Shown in pieces: positions 8,188-16,055 of a DNA stretch of 20,962 bases (its first letter is position 1; each line of letters begins with the position of its first letter). A program made the translations under genes and the position numbers. This DNA is from Bacteroidales bacterium (GTDB lineage: Bacteria > Bacteroidota > Bacteroidia > Bacteroidales > Paludibacteraceae), in the NCBI GenBank assembly GCA_900769035.1, contig CAAGFD010000223.1, positions 1 to 20,962 on the forward strand, read 5' to 3'. Under the pieces are notes generated by a model, which saw only the letters and a program-made list of their open reading frames with translations, had not been told where the DNA came from and ran no database searches.

Positions 8188-8219
8188 AAAAAAAGTATTT
8201 CGTTAGAAATACTTTTTTT
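8188..8219 (-). terminator. Intrinsic terminator after dnaA
   Basis: A 14-bp perfect stem (AAAAAAAGTATTTC at 8188-8201 with GAAATACTTTTTTT at 8206-8219) encloses the 4-base loop GTTA. Read on the minus strand it follows the dnaA stop by about 22 bases, and the right arm ends in a run of T, as in a Rho-independent terminator. It separates dnaA from the next minus-strand promoter. Confidence 0.8.
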
Positions 8220-8241
8220 ATGTGGTTTGATGAAATATGAT

Positions 8242-9609
8242 TTATAAGTTATTTATTTCACTTTCAATTTGTTGAACTCTCTTTTTTAGAGTAGGATTTG
8301 TACTGATTAAATCATTAATGGTTTTGTGCGCATATACAATAGTTGCATGATTTCGATTTCCTAACGATTTTCCTATGTCCGTAAGCGAATTATTTGTTAG
8401 TTTTCTTGAAAGATAAATTGCAACTTGGCGTGCTTCGGATATCAAACTCTTCCTGCTTTTTGAAATCAATTCGTTATGCGTGATAGAGTAGTTGTTGCAT
8501 ACTATATCATATATTTGGTTTAAAGAAATCGGTGTCGGTGCCGACTTTTTATGGTCGCCATTGTTGACTATCTTTTTGGCTAGATTGATGTCGATTTCCG
8601 TATTCAATATGCTCGCATTCGCCAACATCGACATTAATGTGCCTTCTAATGCTCTGTTATTTGTTACTGCCGTAGCTACATATTCTACTATATCATCGCT
8701 TATTTCCATGCCAAAATCTAATGCCTTACTCTTAAGTATTTTCTTGCGTAATTCCAATTCAGGCTTTTCGATTTTGGTATTTAATCCCCATTTGAATCGG
8801 GTAATGATGCGATCCGACATCTGTAGCTCACTTGGGTCTCTATCACAGCACATTACTATCTGTTTTCCCATCTGATGCAACTGATTAAAAATGTGGAAAA
8901 AGGTGTTCTGCGTTTTTTCTTTTCCTTCCAAATCTTGCACATCATCCAATATCAATACGTCTACACTTTGATAGAACTTCAAAAAATCGTTCGTATGCTG
9001 CGTTTTAATCGAATCTCCATATTGTATCATAAAGTCGTTTGCCGATACATACAATACTTTCTTCTCCGGATGTTTCTCTTTTATACCCAATCCTATAGCA
9101 TTGGCAAGGTGTGTTTTTCCTACTGTTGAGTCTCCGTAGATGAAAAAAGGATTAAATACTCCCCCGGGATTGTTGATAATATTTATACCTGCCGTTCGAG
9201 CCAATTTATTGGAGGTGCCTTCTATGAAATTTTTTATCCGATATTTTGGATTTAGATTAGTGCAGAATGATTGCGTTGATTCCGGAGCGGCTGTACTGTT
9301 ATTCAGTTCTATCGGGCGTTGGCTACTTTGTATTGTTGTGCCTTTATGACCCATATTAGGGTCTATTACAATATGATATCTAAGATCTAAAGGAAGTCCG
9401 CAACTTCTTTGCAATGCTTGGCAAATGAGGTCGGCGTAATGGTCGTCGATATACTCTTTAAAGAAATCGGATGGTACTTGTATGTCGAAATATTCCGAGT
9501 TTAAGGATAATGGAATGATTTGGGAAATCCAAGTTTTATATTGGGTCTCCTCTATGTTGACTTTGAGTATTTCCAAAGTCGTATTCCATATGTCTTTGTA
9601 ATTATTCAT
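8242..9609 (-). CDS. dnaA: Chromosomal replication initiator protein DnaA
   Basis: DnaA binds DnaA boxes at the origin and, as an ATP-bound oligomer, opens the duplex and helps load the helicase. All domains are present in 455 residues. Domain I is at about 1-80 and a variable linker at 85-115. The AAA+ core has Walker A GDSTVGKT (159-166), Walker B LILDD (219-223) and the FKWGL region at 272-276. DNA-binding domain IV (about 360-455) contains the signature DIGKSLGNRNHATIVYAHKT (411-430). The Walker A interior (DSTV) is less glycine-rich than usual but keeps GxxxxGKT. Upstream is a 430-base non-coding stretch, downstream a terminator, so it is transcribed alone. Confidence 0.98.
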   Translation of the reverse strand: MNNYKDIWNTTLEILKVNIEETQYKTWISQIIPLSLNSEYFDIQVPSDFFKEYIDDHYADLICQALQRSCGLPLDLRYHIVIDPNMGHKGTTIQSSQRPIELNNSTAAPESTQSFCTNLNPKYRIKNFIEGTSNKLARTAGINIINNPGGVFNPFFIYGDSTVGKTHLANAIGLGIKEKHPEKKVLYVSANDFMIQYGDSIKTQHTNDFLKFYQSVDVLILDDVQDLEGKEKTQNTFFHIFNQLHQMGKQIVMCCDRDPSELQMSDRIITRFKWGLNTKIEKPELELRKKILKSKALDFGMEISDDIVEYVATAVTNNRALEGTLMSMLANASILNTEIDINLAKKIVNNGDHKKSAPTPISLNQIYDIVCNNYSITHNELISKSRKSLISEARQVAIYLSRKLTNNSLTDIGKSLGNRNHATIVYAHKTINDLISTNPTLKKRVQQIESEINNL

Positions 9610-9791
9610 CCTTTAACTCTGTTTTTTCTTTCAGACAAAAAAATTATCTCTTCCTTTGTTTGGAATCGATAATTCATAGCCTTTTAATCGGTATTTTTAT
9701 TTCTTTGATTTATCTAAGAAATTACCGTTTTTTTTCCTTTGCAAAGGTCGAGTTTTTTTTTCAATTAATAAACTAGCTTTTCTTTATGGGA

Positions 9792-9907
9792 AGTGTTAGT
9801 GTTACTATTCTTTTAGTTTTCAAACACTTTACCTTAACTACCTGAAAATTAGTGTTTACTCTTTTTTTTATTTTTTAATACTTTGATTATCAAACTTTTT
9901 AAAGTGT
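9792..9907. repeat. Cluster of short AGTGTT repeats upstream of dnaA
   Basis: AGTGTT occurs as a tandem pair at 9792-9803, again at 9851-9856, and inverted (AACACT) at 9823-9828. A related AAAGTGTG is at 9901-9908. The inverted copy extends to AAAGTGTT, so AAAGTGT is shared by the last copy and the inverted one. Such a density of one G-containing 6-mer in an AT-rich spacer suggests binding sites, but no known regulator is recognised. Confidence 0.4.
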
Positions 9908-9936
9908 GTAATGGAGTTGCATTGATTAGTCAAAAA

Positions 9937-9971
9937 ATAAAAGCCCAAATCGTTTATATTTGGGCTTTTAT
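9937..9971 (-). terminator. Strong intrinsic terminator after the amidase-MCE unit
   Basis: A perfect 14-bp stem, ATAAAAGCCCAAAT (9937-9950) with ATTTGGGCTTTTAT (9958-9971), encloses the 7-base loop CGTTTAT. On the minus strand the hairpin lies about 70 bases after the MCE gene stop and runs into TTTTTTG, so it should end transcription from 12286 leftwards before dnaA. Confidence 0.85.
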
Positions 9972-10039
9972 AGATTATTCATTCTTTTGAAAATGAAATT
10001 TTCAAGATTATTTTTATTTGGAACTATTCCAAATATGTA

Positions 10040-10948
10040 CTATTTTTCCTTTTCTTTTCTACCAAAGACGGTTATGTTTACATAGCGTTTCGGATTTGCT
10101 TTAAGGTCAATCAATAACGCATTGGCACTATTAATTGTATTGTTAATATTGTTGTACATCGACCTGTCGTTTATCAATGCTCCTATTGTGCCTTCAGGCG
10201 AATTTACTCTCGTTACAATATCTTGTACTCCGTTTATTGCCGTGTCGATAGAGAGCATTATATCTTTAAAATTGACGTCTTTTAAATTGGAGGTTACTAT
10301 TTTTATATCAGATGATATGCTGTCGAGATTTGTCATTATTCCCGGTAAATCTTTATTGATTATTCGATTTACTCCGTTTACTGTCGTGTTCAAATTTGTC
10401 GTAATCTTTTTAATCTCCTTCAAACTATGACTTATCTCTTCTGAATTGATTAGATTATTTGCCGACATTATTAATGAATCTGCGTGATTTACCGTTGCTT
10501 GTAGTGATGGTATTATAGTGCCTAATGAGGCTAATAATCCTTGTTCTACATCAGTTATCAACGTGTCTCCGGAATTGTGATACTCTTTATTATCCGTAAA
10601 TGCTAAATTGATGCCTTTGCCCCCCATAATGCTCTCATCAAAGAGGTAGGCTATCGTCCCTTCGGGTAACTTGATGTCTTTATTTATTGTAATGTCGATA
10701 GTAAATGGATATTCTTGCGAATAGTCGTATTTTATATCTCTTACCTGACCAATCTTATACCCTTTGATATATACTCCATTGGATATAACAAGACCATCTA
10801 TCTTATTATATTTCAATATGTAATGGTTTGTCGGTGTAAATAAATTTACGCCTTTGAGGAAGTTTATTCCTACTATTAATATAGTGAGTGCTACAATAAA
10901 CGAAATGCCTATTTTTACCTCTTTTGTGAAGAATTTCTTTTGTGCCAT
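10040..10948 (-). CDS. MCE/MlaD-family envelope lipid-transport protein
   Basis: MCE proteins are membrane-anchored, periplasmic, ring-forming subunits that move lipids between the membranes. This 302-residue protein has a short basic N-terminus, one membrane segment at about 12-30 (GISFIVALTILIVGINFL), then an MCE domain at about 39-117 with the typical GLVISNGVYIKGYKIGQV. A long, probably helical C-terminal part (about 140-285) is rich in N, I, S and D. No partner permease or ATPase is in the window. It starts nine bases after the amidase stop and is the last gene before the terminator at 9937-9971. The family is clear; the cargo is not. Confidence 0.9.
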   Translation of the reverse strand: MAQKKFFTKEVKIGISFIVALTILIVGINFLKGVNLFTPTNHYILKYNKIDGLVISNGVYIKGYKIGQVRDIKYDYSQEYPFTIDITINKDIKLPEGTIAYLFDESIMGGKGINLAFTDNKEYHNSGDTLITDVEQGLLASLGTIIPSLQATVNHADSLIMSANNLINSEEISHSLKEIKKITTNLNTTVNGVNRIINKDLPGIMTNLDSISSDIKIVTSNLKDVNFKDIMLSIDTAINGVQDIVTRVNSPEGTIGALINDRSMYNNINNTINSANALLIDLKANPKRYVNITVFGRKEKEK

Positions 10949-10957
10949 GTCGATTTT

Positions 10958-12286
10958 CTATTTAGTTTTTATTAATTCCAATGCTTCTTTTACTGATATT
11001 TTTTTCCCGTCTTTGAATGCAATAATAAATGCATCTTTGAATTTCTTTCTTACTTCTACCAATTTTTCTTCTGCTTCTGCGTAGGATTGTGTTTCTATAC
11101 ATGAGTACTTATACCAATTATTCTCTTTTATAAAACTAATTGGTTGGAAGTTCTTGAGCTTTAGCAAATCGCTATGATTTTTTTCCAATTCCATTTTTGC
11201 TGAGAATGCTTGGATTTTAAATACTATATTCAAATTATTGGTTGCAGGATATTTATTTTCTGTATTTGTCTTTTGCTCTGCGCTTTTATTTTCGGTACTT
11301 TCTTTTTTTATTTCATCTTTCTTTTCATTTTGCGAAGTAGTATTGTTTTGCTTCTTGATGTTATCTTCGCCTTTTTTATCAACCGCTTTATCAGGTTTTG
11401 TTACCTCTTTTACTTCCTCTTTTGATGACTCTTTTTTCTCCGTTACTTTTTTCTCAGTTTGCTTGTCAAATGTCTCTTTTTCCGGTTCCGGTTTTTCTTT
11501 TACTGTTGTGCCGGATGTGTTAACACTGATAGTGCGCTTGTCGTACTCGTGTTTGTACTTCTTGAATGCGTTGTAAATAGATTTTGCATATGCATTCTGC
11601 CCGTCAAACGAGATTAAATATTGCTCCTCGGCTGAATTGGTAATAAAGCCGAGCTCTATCAATATGCTTGGCATCTTTACTTGGTGTAGAACCCAAAATA
11701 TTGCTTGGCGTACTCCTCTGTCTAATCTTTTTTGTGCTACAAACTCCTTCTGAGTGTAATATGCTATTTCTACCGATTGGTCGATATATTTACTCTGCAT
11801 GAACTCAAACATGATATATGATTCGGGTGATGTAGGGTCAAATCCTTGATACGATTCATGGTCGTTCTCTAATAGCATTACCGAGTTTTCTCTTTTGGCT
11901 ACTTCAAAGTTTGCGTCTGATTTTGAGAGTCCTAACGTAAATGTTTCGGAACCGGAAGCAGAACGCGATTCACTTGCGTTGGTGTGTATTGAGATGAACA
12001 AGTCTCCATCTGCTTCATTGGCAATGGCAGGCCTTTGTTGTAAGGTTACGTATTTATCCGTTTTCCGAGTATATACTACTTTTACGTCTTTATGATTGGT
12101 AGTTATCATCTCACCTAGCATTAGGGCTACTTTTAGGTTGATCTCTTTTTCTCGTCCTATTTTTCCTACCGCCCCCGGATCTTTACCTCCATGACCTGGG
12201 TCTATTACAACAGTGAAATCTTTTCCAAAACTTATCGTGGTGATTAGTAGAAAGATGATTATACAATATATTTTGTTTATTTTCAT
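10958..12286 (-). CDS. N-acetylmuramoyl-L-alanine amidase (AmiC-type, Amidase_3) with long linker and SPOR-like C-terminus
   Basis: This secreted zinc amidase cuts the bond between N-acetylmuramic acid and L-alanine in peptidoglycan, usually for daughter-cell separation. A signal peptide covers about residues 1-21. Zinc ligands and catalytic residues are visible as H32 (VVIDPGHGG), E46 (REKEINL), H101 (SIHTNAS) and E211 (ILIELGFITN). After the catalytic domain, residues about 256-350 form a highly charged K/E/T/N-rich linker. The last 80 residues or so (FKIQAFSAKMEL to AFKDGKKI) look like the divergent SPOR-like domain seen on Bacteroidota amidases, which would target septal glycan. The promoter at 12313-12342 drives it divergently from the lptD-like gene; the MCE gene follows nine bases later. 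Confidence 0.93.
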   Translation of the reverse strand: MKINKIYCIIIFLLITTISFGKDFTVVIDPGHGGKDPGAVGKIGREKEINLKVALMLGEMITTNHKDVKVVYTRKTDKYVTLQQRPAIANEADGDLFISIHTNASESRSASGSETFTLGLSKSDANFEVAKRENSVMLLENDHESYQGFDPTSPESYIMFEFMQSKYIDQSVEIAYYTQKEFVAQKRLDRGVRQAIFWVLHQVKMPSILIELGFITNSAEEQYLISFDGQNAYAKSIYNAFKKYKHEYDKRTISVNTSGTTVKEKPEPEKETFDKQTEKKVTEKKESSKEEVKEVTKPDKAVDKKGEDNIKKQNNTTSQNEKKDEIKKESTENKSAEQKTNTENKYPATNNLNIVFKIQAFSAKMELEKNHSDLLKLKNFQPISFIKENNWYKYSCIETQSYAEAEEKLVEVRKKFKDAFIIAFKDGKKISVKEALELIKTK

Positions 12287-12312
12287 TGTAATTTGTTTTT
12301 TGATTTAATTTG

Positions 12313-12342
12313 CAAAGATACTCTTTTTTACGAAATAAACAA
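12313..12342 (-). promoter_or_regulatory. Promoter for the amidase-MCE unit
   Basis: On the minus strand TTG (12342-12340) is followed by 19 bases and TATCTTTG (12320-12313), matching the Bacteroidota -33/-7 consensus. It is about 26 bases upstream of the amidase ATG and back-to-back with the plus-strand promoter candidate at 12422-12429. Confidence 0.7.
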
Positions 12343-12421
12343 TGATATTTTTTTACTTTCTTTCTTCTGCTATGACATAAAAAAGGTTGTATAATTATGT
12401 GTGTATCTCATATATTTTTAG

Positions 12422-12429
12422 TAAATTTG
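12422..12429 (+). promoter_or_regulatory. Probable -7 promoter element for the lptD-like gene
   Basis: TAAATTTG matches the TAnnTTTG -7 consensus and lies 51 bases before the proposed TTG start at 12481. At the expected -33 position the sequence is TGTG rather than TTG, so only the -7 box is well supported. Confidence 0.5.
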
Positions 12430-12480
12430 TAGGTTTGAAATTCGCATAATTAAATATCAAGAAATTAGAGTAGAAACGTA

Positions 12481-15399
12481 TTGATAAATAATAATATATA
12501 CCTGAAAAAACTATATATCATCATTGGTATGATTGGACTATTGTTTTCGTCTATCCATGCCAATAATACTGTTTTTGCCCTAAATGAATCGGATTCGATA
12601 CCATTGGTTACCGATTCTTTGTCTACCATTATCGATTCTGTAACCGTTTCTCTCGATAATAATTTGTCTCATGATTCTATTCCCGATTCTTTATCTTCTG
12701 TCAATAACATATCTATATCTGCAGATTCCGTTTCTTTAATGAGTTCCGACTCCTCTACAGTTGCTATCGATTCTATATCGAATAAGAATAAGTCGTTTCT
12801 CGAGGCGGAAGTTGAGTATCAAGCTAGAGATTCTATTGTCTTTTATGCCGATGGTACCGGATTCCTTTATGGTGATGGTCAAGTCAAATATCAACAGGCT
12901 TCTCCTATTGAATTGAAAGCGGAATATGTTCGTTTTAAATTAGATAGCGCTACTATTTATGCTATTGGTGGCGTTGATTCTACCGGTAATCCTGTCGGTA
13001 ACCCCGTCTTCGTGGATAATGGTCAGGAATACCAATCTAAATATATGAGTTATAATTTTAAGACTCATCGTGCTTATGTAAAGGGTGGTGTAACTCGACA
13101 AGATGAGGGATTTATTGTGGCTGATCAAACCAAAATGTTTGAAGACCAGAGTTTCTTCTTAAAAGATGGTAAATATACTACTTGTGATAATCATGATCAT
13201 CCTCATTTCTACTTGCATATTACTAAGGGTAAATTAAAGCCCGGTAGTTTTATTGCTGCCGGTCCCGCTTATCTCGTTATGCAGGATGTTCCTCTTCCTA
13301 TCGCTGTGCCTTTCGGTTTTTTCCCTATAACTAATAAATATTCTTCCGGCGTTATCATGCCTCAATTCGGCGAAGATTTGGAGCGTGGTCTATACCTTAA
13401 AAACGGTGGTTATTATTGGGCTATTAATGATTATGTTGACTTGGAAATTTTAGGAGAAATTTATACAAAGGGTACTTGGGCTATCTCTGTTTCCAGTAAT
13501 TATGCTCTTAGATATAAGTTCCATGGTTCTATCTCCGCCTCTTTCCGTCAAGATGTTCGTGGCATCAAGAATATGGAGAATTATAGTAGAGCACGTAATT
13601 TCGGTATCACTTGGCGCCATCAACAAGACCCTAAAGCCAGTCAGTATAGTTCTTTCTCCGCTTCTGTCGACTTTAAAACCAGTGGTTACAATACTAGTAA
13701 TATTAACAACTATTACAATCCGTCCGAGATGTCTTCTAATATTACTTCTTCTACTGTCAACTATACTCAGCGTTTCCCTGATAGTCAGTGGAGTATATCT
13801 GCGAATGCCTCCCTTACTCAAAAAACTCAAGACTCCACGATTAGTATTACTCTTCCGTCTCTTACAGTCAATTTGGCTACAACATATCCTTTCCGCCGTA
13901 AAGTGCAAATTGGTAAAGAGCGTTGGTACGAGAAGATTTCTTTGTCATATACCATGTCGTTCTCCAATTCCATTTCTACTAAAGAGCGTTTGCTATTTAA
14001 ATCAAGCTTTGTGAAGGATTGGAGAAATGCTATTAAACACGAACTTCCTATTAGAGCTTCTTTCACCCTTTTTAAATACCTTAATATCAGTATTTCTGAA
14101 ACTTATACTGATAGGTGGTACTTTAACAGAATTTTGAGAGATTGGGATACTCCAAGTCAAACCGAAGTTTGTGATACTACTTATGGCTTCTATCGCGTAT
14201 ATGATTTCCGAACTTCGGCTTCTATGAATACCAAGTTATACGGTTATTATACCCCTATTCGCAAATGGTTCGGAGATAAGGTTGATAGAATTCGCCACGT
14301 CATGACGCCTTCTATCTCTTTCTCTTATAATCCGGACTTCTCCTCTCCGTTATTTAAATTTTATCGTTCATATACAAAAACAGTTGTCGATAAAAATAAT
14401 GTTAACGGTATATCTACCGAGGAGGTCGTATATTCTCCTTATAGTAACGGTCTCTATGGTGTGCCTGGCAGAGGTCAGTCGGCTTCACTCAACTTCAGCT
14501 TGGATAATAACGTTGAAATGAAAATTAAAGATAAATCCGATTCTACGGGTATGTCTTATAAAAAGGTTAGCCTTATCGATAAATTGGCTGTTTCGTGGGG
14601 ATATAATTTTGCTGCCGACTCAATGAATTGGAATAATCTTAGTGTATCTTTGCGTCTTAAGTTTACAAAAAAATTCAGCCTTTCTCTTAACGGTAGTTTC
14701 GACCCTTATTGTTATTTGCCTAACGAGAAGGGCAATATAGTTCGTACTAATGAACTAAGATGGAATCATGGGTTGCCAATGCACTTCCTCGGTACAAATA
14801 CCAGCTTTACGTATACATTCAATAATAATACTTTTAAAAAGAAAGAAAAGAAAAAAAATCAAGATACGGAGGATACGGCAGAAGATGCTTTCGACCCTCT
14901 TAACCCTAATGCCGGTATGGATATAGACCCGCTTACCGGATTACCTCGTGCAAAACAGAAATCCGATGAGCATGAAGAGGATAAAGATAAATTAAAGGAT
15001 AATGACGGATATGCTCCTTTCGAAATTCCATGGAGTTTTACATTCGTATATCAATTCGGTTTCCGTATTAATTCTACAAAAGAGAATTATAGCGAAAAGC
15101 TAATGGCTTATAAACTAAAGTATTATCATTCACTTACTTTCAATGGCTCCATTCAGCCTACTCCAAAATGGAGACTTACTTTTACCGGCTCTGTTGATCT
15201 GGAAAAATTTAAAGTTACTACTACTACTTTCTCTGTATATAGAGATTTACATTGCTGGAATCTTTCGGCTTCTATATCACCTTTCGGCTTATATAAGAGT
15301 TTTATGGTGTCTGTTGGTGTTAATGCTTCAATGTTGAAGGATATTAAATATGATAAACGCTCTGATGCCAGCAGAAATATTAATTGGTTGGAGAAATAA
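12481..15399 (+). CDS. LptD-like outer-membrane LPS assembly protein (Bacteroidota type)
   Basis: LptD forms the outer-membrane pore that inserts lipopolysaccharide into the outer leaflet. The 972-residue protein has a signal peptide (about 1-28) and a low-complexity D/S segment (about 36-100, eight DS dipeptides). An OstA/LptA-like beta-jellyroll segment follows at about 115-235 (VFYADGTGFLYGDGQVKYQ, AYVKGGVTRQDEGFIVAD). Conserved VPLPIAVPFGFFPITN is at 270-285, then a long barrel of alternating strands runs to the C-terminus. A charged K/E/D insert sits at about 785-848. The start is taken as TTG at 12481: an in-frame TAG lies at 12466 and no ATG occurs until codon 17, which would destroy the signal peptide. 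It is divergent from the amidase. Confidence 0.88.
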   Translation: MINNNIYLKKLYIIIGMIGLLFSSIHANNTVFALNESDSIPLVTDSLSTIIDSVTVSLDNNLSHDSIPDSLSSVNNISISADSVSLMSSDSSTVAIDSISNKNKSFLEAEVEYQARDSIVFYADGTGFLYGDGQVKYQQASPIELKAEYVRFKLDSATIYAIGGVDSTGNPVGNPVFVDNGQEYQSKYMSYNFKTHRAYVKGGVTRQDEGFIVADQTKMFEDQSFFLKDGKYTTCDNHDHPHFYLHITKGKLKPGSFIAAGPAYLVMQDVPLPIAVPFGFFPITNKYSSGVIMPQFGEDLERGLYLKNGGYYWAINDYVDLEILGEIYTKGTWAISVSSNYALRYKFHGSISASFRQDVRGIKNMENYSRARNFGITWRHQQDPKASQYSSFSASVDFKTSGYNTSNINNYYNPSEMSSNITSSTVNYTQRFPDSQWSISANASLTQKTQDSTISITLPSLTVNLATTYPFRRKVQIGKERWYEKISLSYTMSFSNSISTKERLLFKSSFVKDWRNAIKHELPIRASFTLFKYLNISISETYTDRWYFNRILRDWDTPSQTEVCDTTYGFYRVYDFRTSASMNTKLYGYYTPIRKWFGDKVDRIRHVMTPSISFSYNPDFSSPLFKFYRSYTKTVVDKNNVNGISTEEVVYSPYSNGLYGVPGRGQSASLNFSLDNNVEMKIKDKSDSTGMSYKKVSLIDKLAVSWGYNFAADSMNWNNLSVSLRLKFTKKFSLSLNGSFDPYCYLPNEKGNIVRTNELRWNHGLPMHFLGTNTSFTYTFNNNTFKKKEKKKNQDTEDTAEDAFDPLNPNAGMDIDPLTGLPRAKQKSDEHEEDKDKLKDNDGYAPFEIPWSFTFVYQFGFRINSTKENYSEKLMAYKLKYYHSLTFNGSIQPTPKWRLTFTGSVDLEKFKVTTTTFSVYRDLHCWNLSASISPFGLYKSFMVSVGVNASMLKDIKYDKRSDASRNINWLEK

Positions 15400-15432
15400 T
15401 CTTAAGAAATAACATTTTAAATAATTATTAAT

Positions 15433-16011
15433 ATGCAAATCTCAGAAAAAAAATTGGTCATCCTACAGTACAAATTATATGTAAAGGATGAGTTTGGAAA
15501 AAAAGAATTGTTTGAAGAAACTACACCTGAACGTCCTTGTCAATATATTCAAGGCATCGGTATGTTTTTGCCTAAATTTGAAGAGTATATGGAGGGTCTT
15601 TCAGAGGGGGATACTTTCAATTTCATGATTGAAAAACAGGATGGTTTCGGAGAATACGATGAAAAAAATATTATCGATCTCCCTAAAAATATATTCTTTA
15701 TTGATGGTAAATTTGATGAAGAACATATCGTAAAAGGTGAAATAGTACCTATGATGGATTCCGAAGGTAATCGTATTGCCGTTGAAATTGTTGAAGTTAA
15801 AGATGATGCTGTTACTGTAGATATGAATGCCCCTCTTGCCGGAGAAGACCTCTATTTCGAGGGCCGTGTTATCGCTGTTTCCGAATTGACAGATGAGGAG
15901 ATTCATTCAATGATGCATCATAGTTGCGGCGGTGGTTGCTCTTGCGATTCTTGCGGTGGCTCTTGCGGCGAAGAGGGTAGTTCTTGCGGTTGCAATGGCG
16001 GTTGCTGTTGA
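15433..16011 (+). CDS. SlyD-like FKBP-type peptidyl-prolyl isomerase with cysteine-rich tail
   Basis: A 192-residue cytoplasmic prolyl isomerase/chaperone. The FKBP fold is interrupted by an insert-in-flap domain as in SlyD. The family landmarks are QGIGMFLPKFEEYMEGLSEG (40-59), GFGEYDEKNIIDLPKNIF (71-88) and VDMNAPLAGEDLYFEGRV (129-146). The tail after residue 158 contains MMHHSC and nine cysteines between 165 and 192, interspersed with glycine. It resembles the metal-binding tails of SlyD proteins, which handle nickel, zinc or copper. It lies 33 bases after the lptD-like stop without a clear promoter, so cotranscription is possible. No nickel-enzyme genes are nearby. Confidence 0.9.
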   Translation: MQISEKKLVILQYKLYVKDEFGKKELFEETTPERPCQYIQGIGMFLPKFEEYMEGLSEGDTFNFMIEKQDGFGEYDEKNIIDLPKNIFFIDGKFDEEHIVKGEIVPMMDSEGNRIAVEIVEVKDDAVTVDMNAPLAGEDLYFEGRVIAVSELTDEEIHSMMHHSCGGGCSCDSCGGSCGEEGSSCGCNGGCC

Positions 16012-16055
16012 TGGTGTTTTCGAATAATTTGTTGTAGTTTATTTTTTACTGAAAG

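Larger units (their letters stand above)
9610..10039. other. AT-rich non-coding region upstream of dnaA; candidate origin or dnaA control region
   Basis: These 430 bases hold no credible gene. The stretch nearest dnaA has a perfect 12-base palindrome CCTTTGCAAAGG at 9736-9747. Its minus-strand reading GACCTTTGC resembles a -7 promoter box but has GA instead of TA. An imperfect hairpin (CGGTA...TACCG) spans 9689-9727. A cluster of AGTGTT motifs lies at 9792-9907 and a 13-base palindrome TTTGATTATCAAA at 9882-9894. A terminator for the upstream unit lies at 9937-9971. I find no clean consensus DnaA box (TTATNCACA), so an origin here is only inferred from dnaA adjacency and AT content. Confidence 0.4.

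Noticed and set aside
9610..10039. CRISPR-like or small RNA gene in the spacer before dnaA
   Set aside because: The repeats are 6-mers without regular spacing, and no promoter-plus-terminator pair delimits an RNA apart from the terminator of the upstream unit.
11210..11576. Hydrophobic F/S-rich frames on the plus strand opposite the amidase
   Set aside because: They are the antisense of the K/E-rich linker; lysine and glutamate codons read backwards give F, L and S. No start or promoter evidence.
13450..14014. Long open frames on both strands inside the lptD-like gene (152 aa minus, 170 aa plus)
   Set aside because: They lie wholly within a well-supported 972-residue coding sequence, show no recognisable domain and have the composition of an out-of-frame reading.
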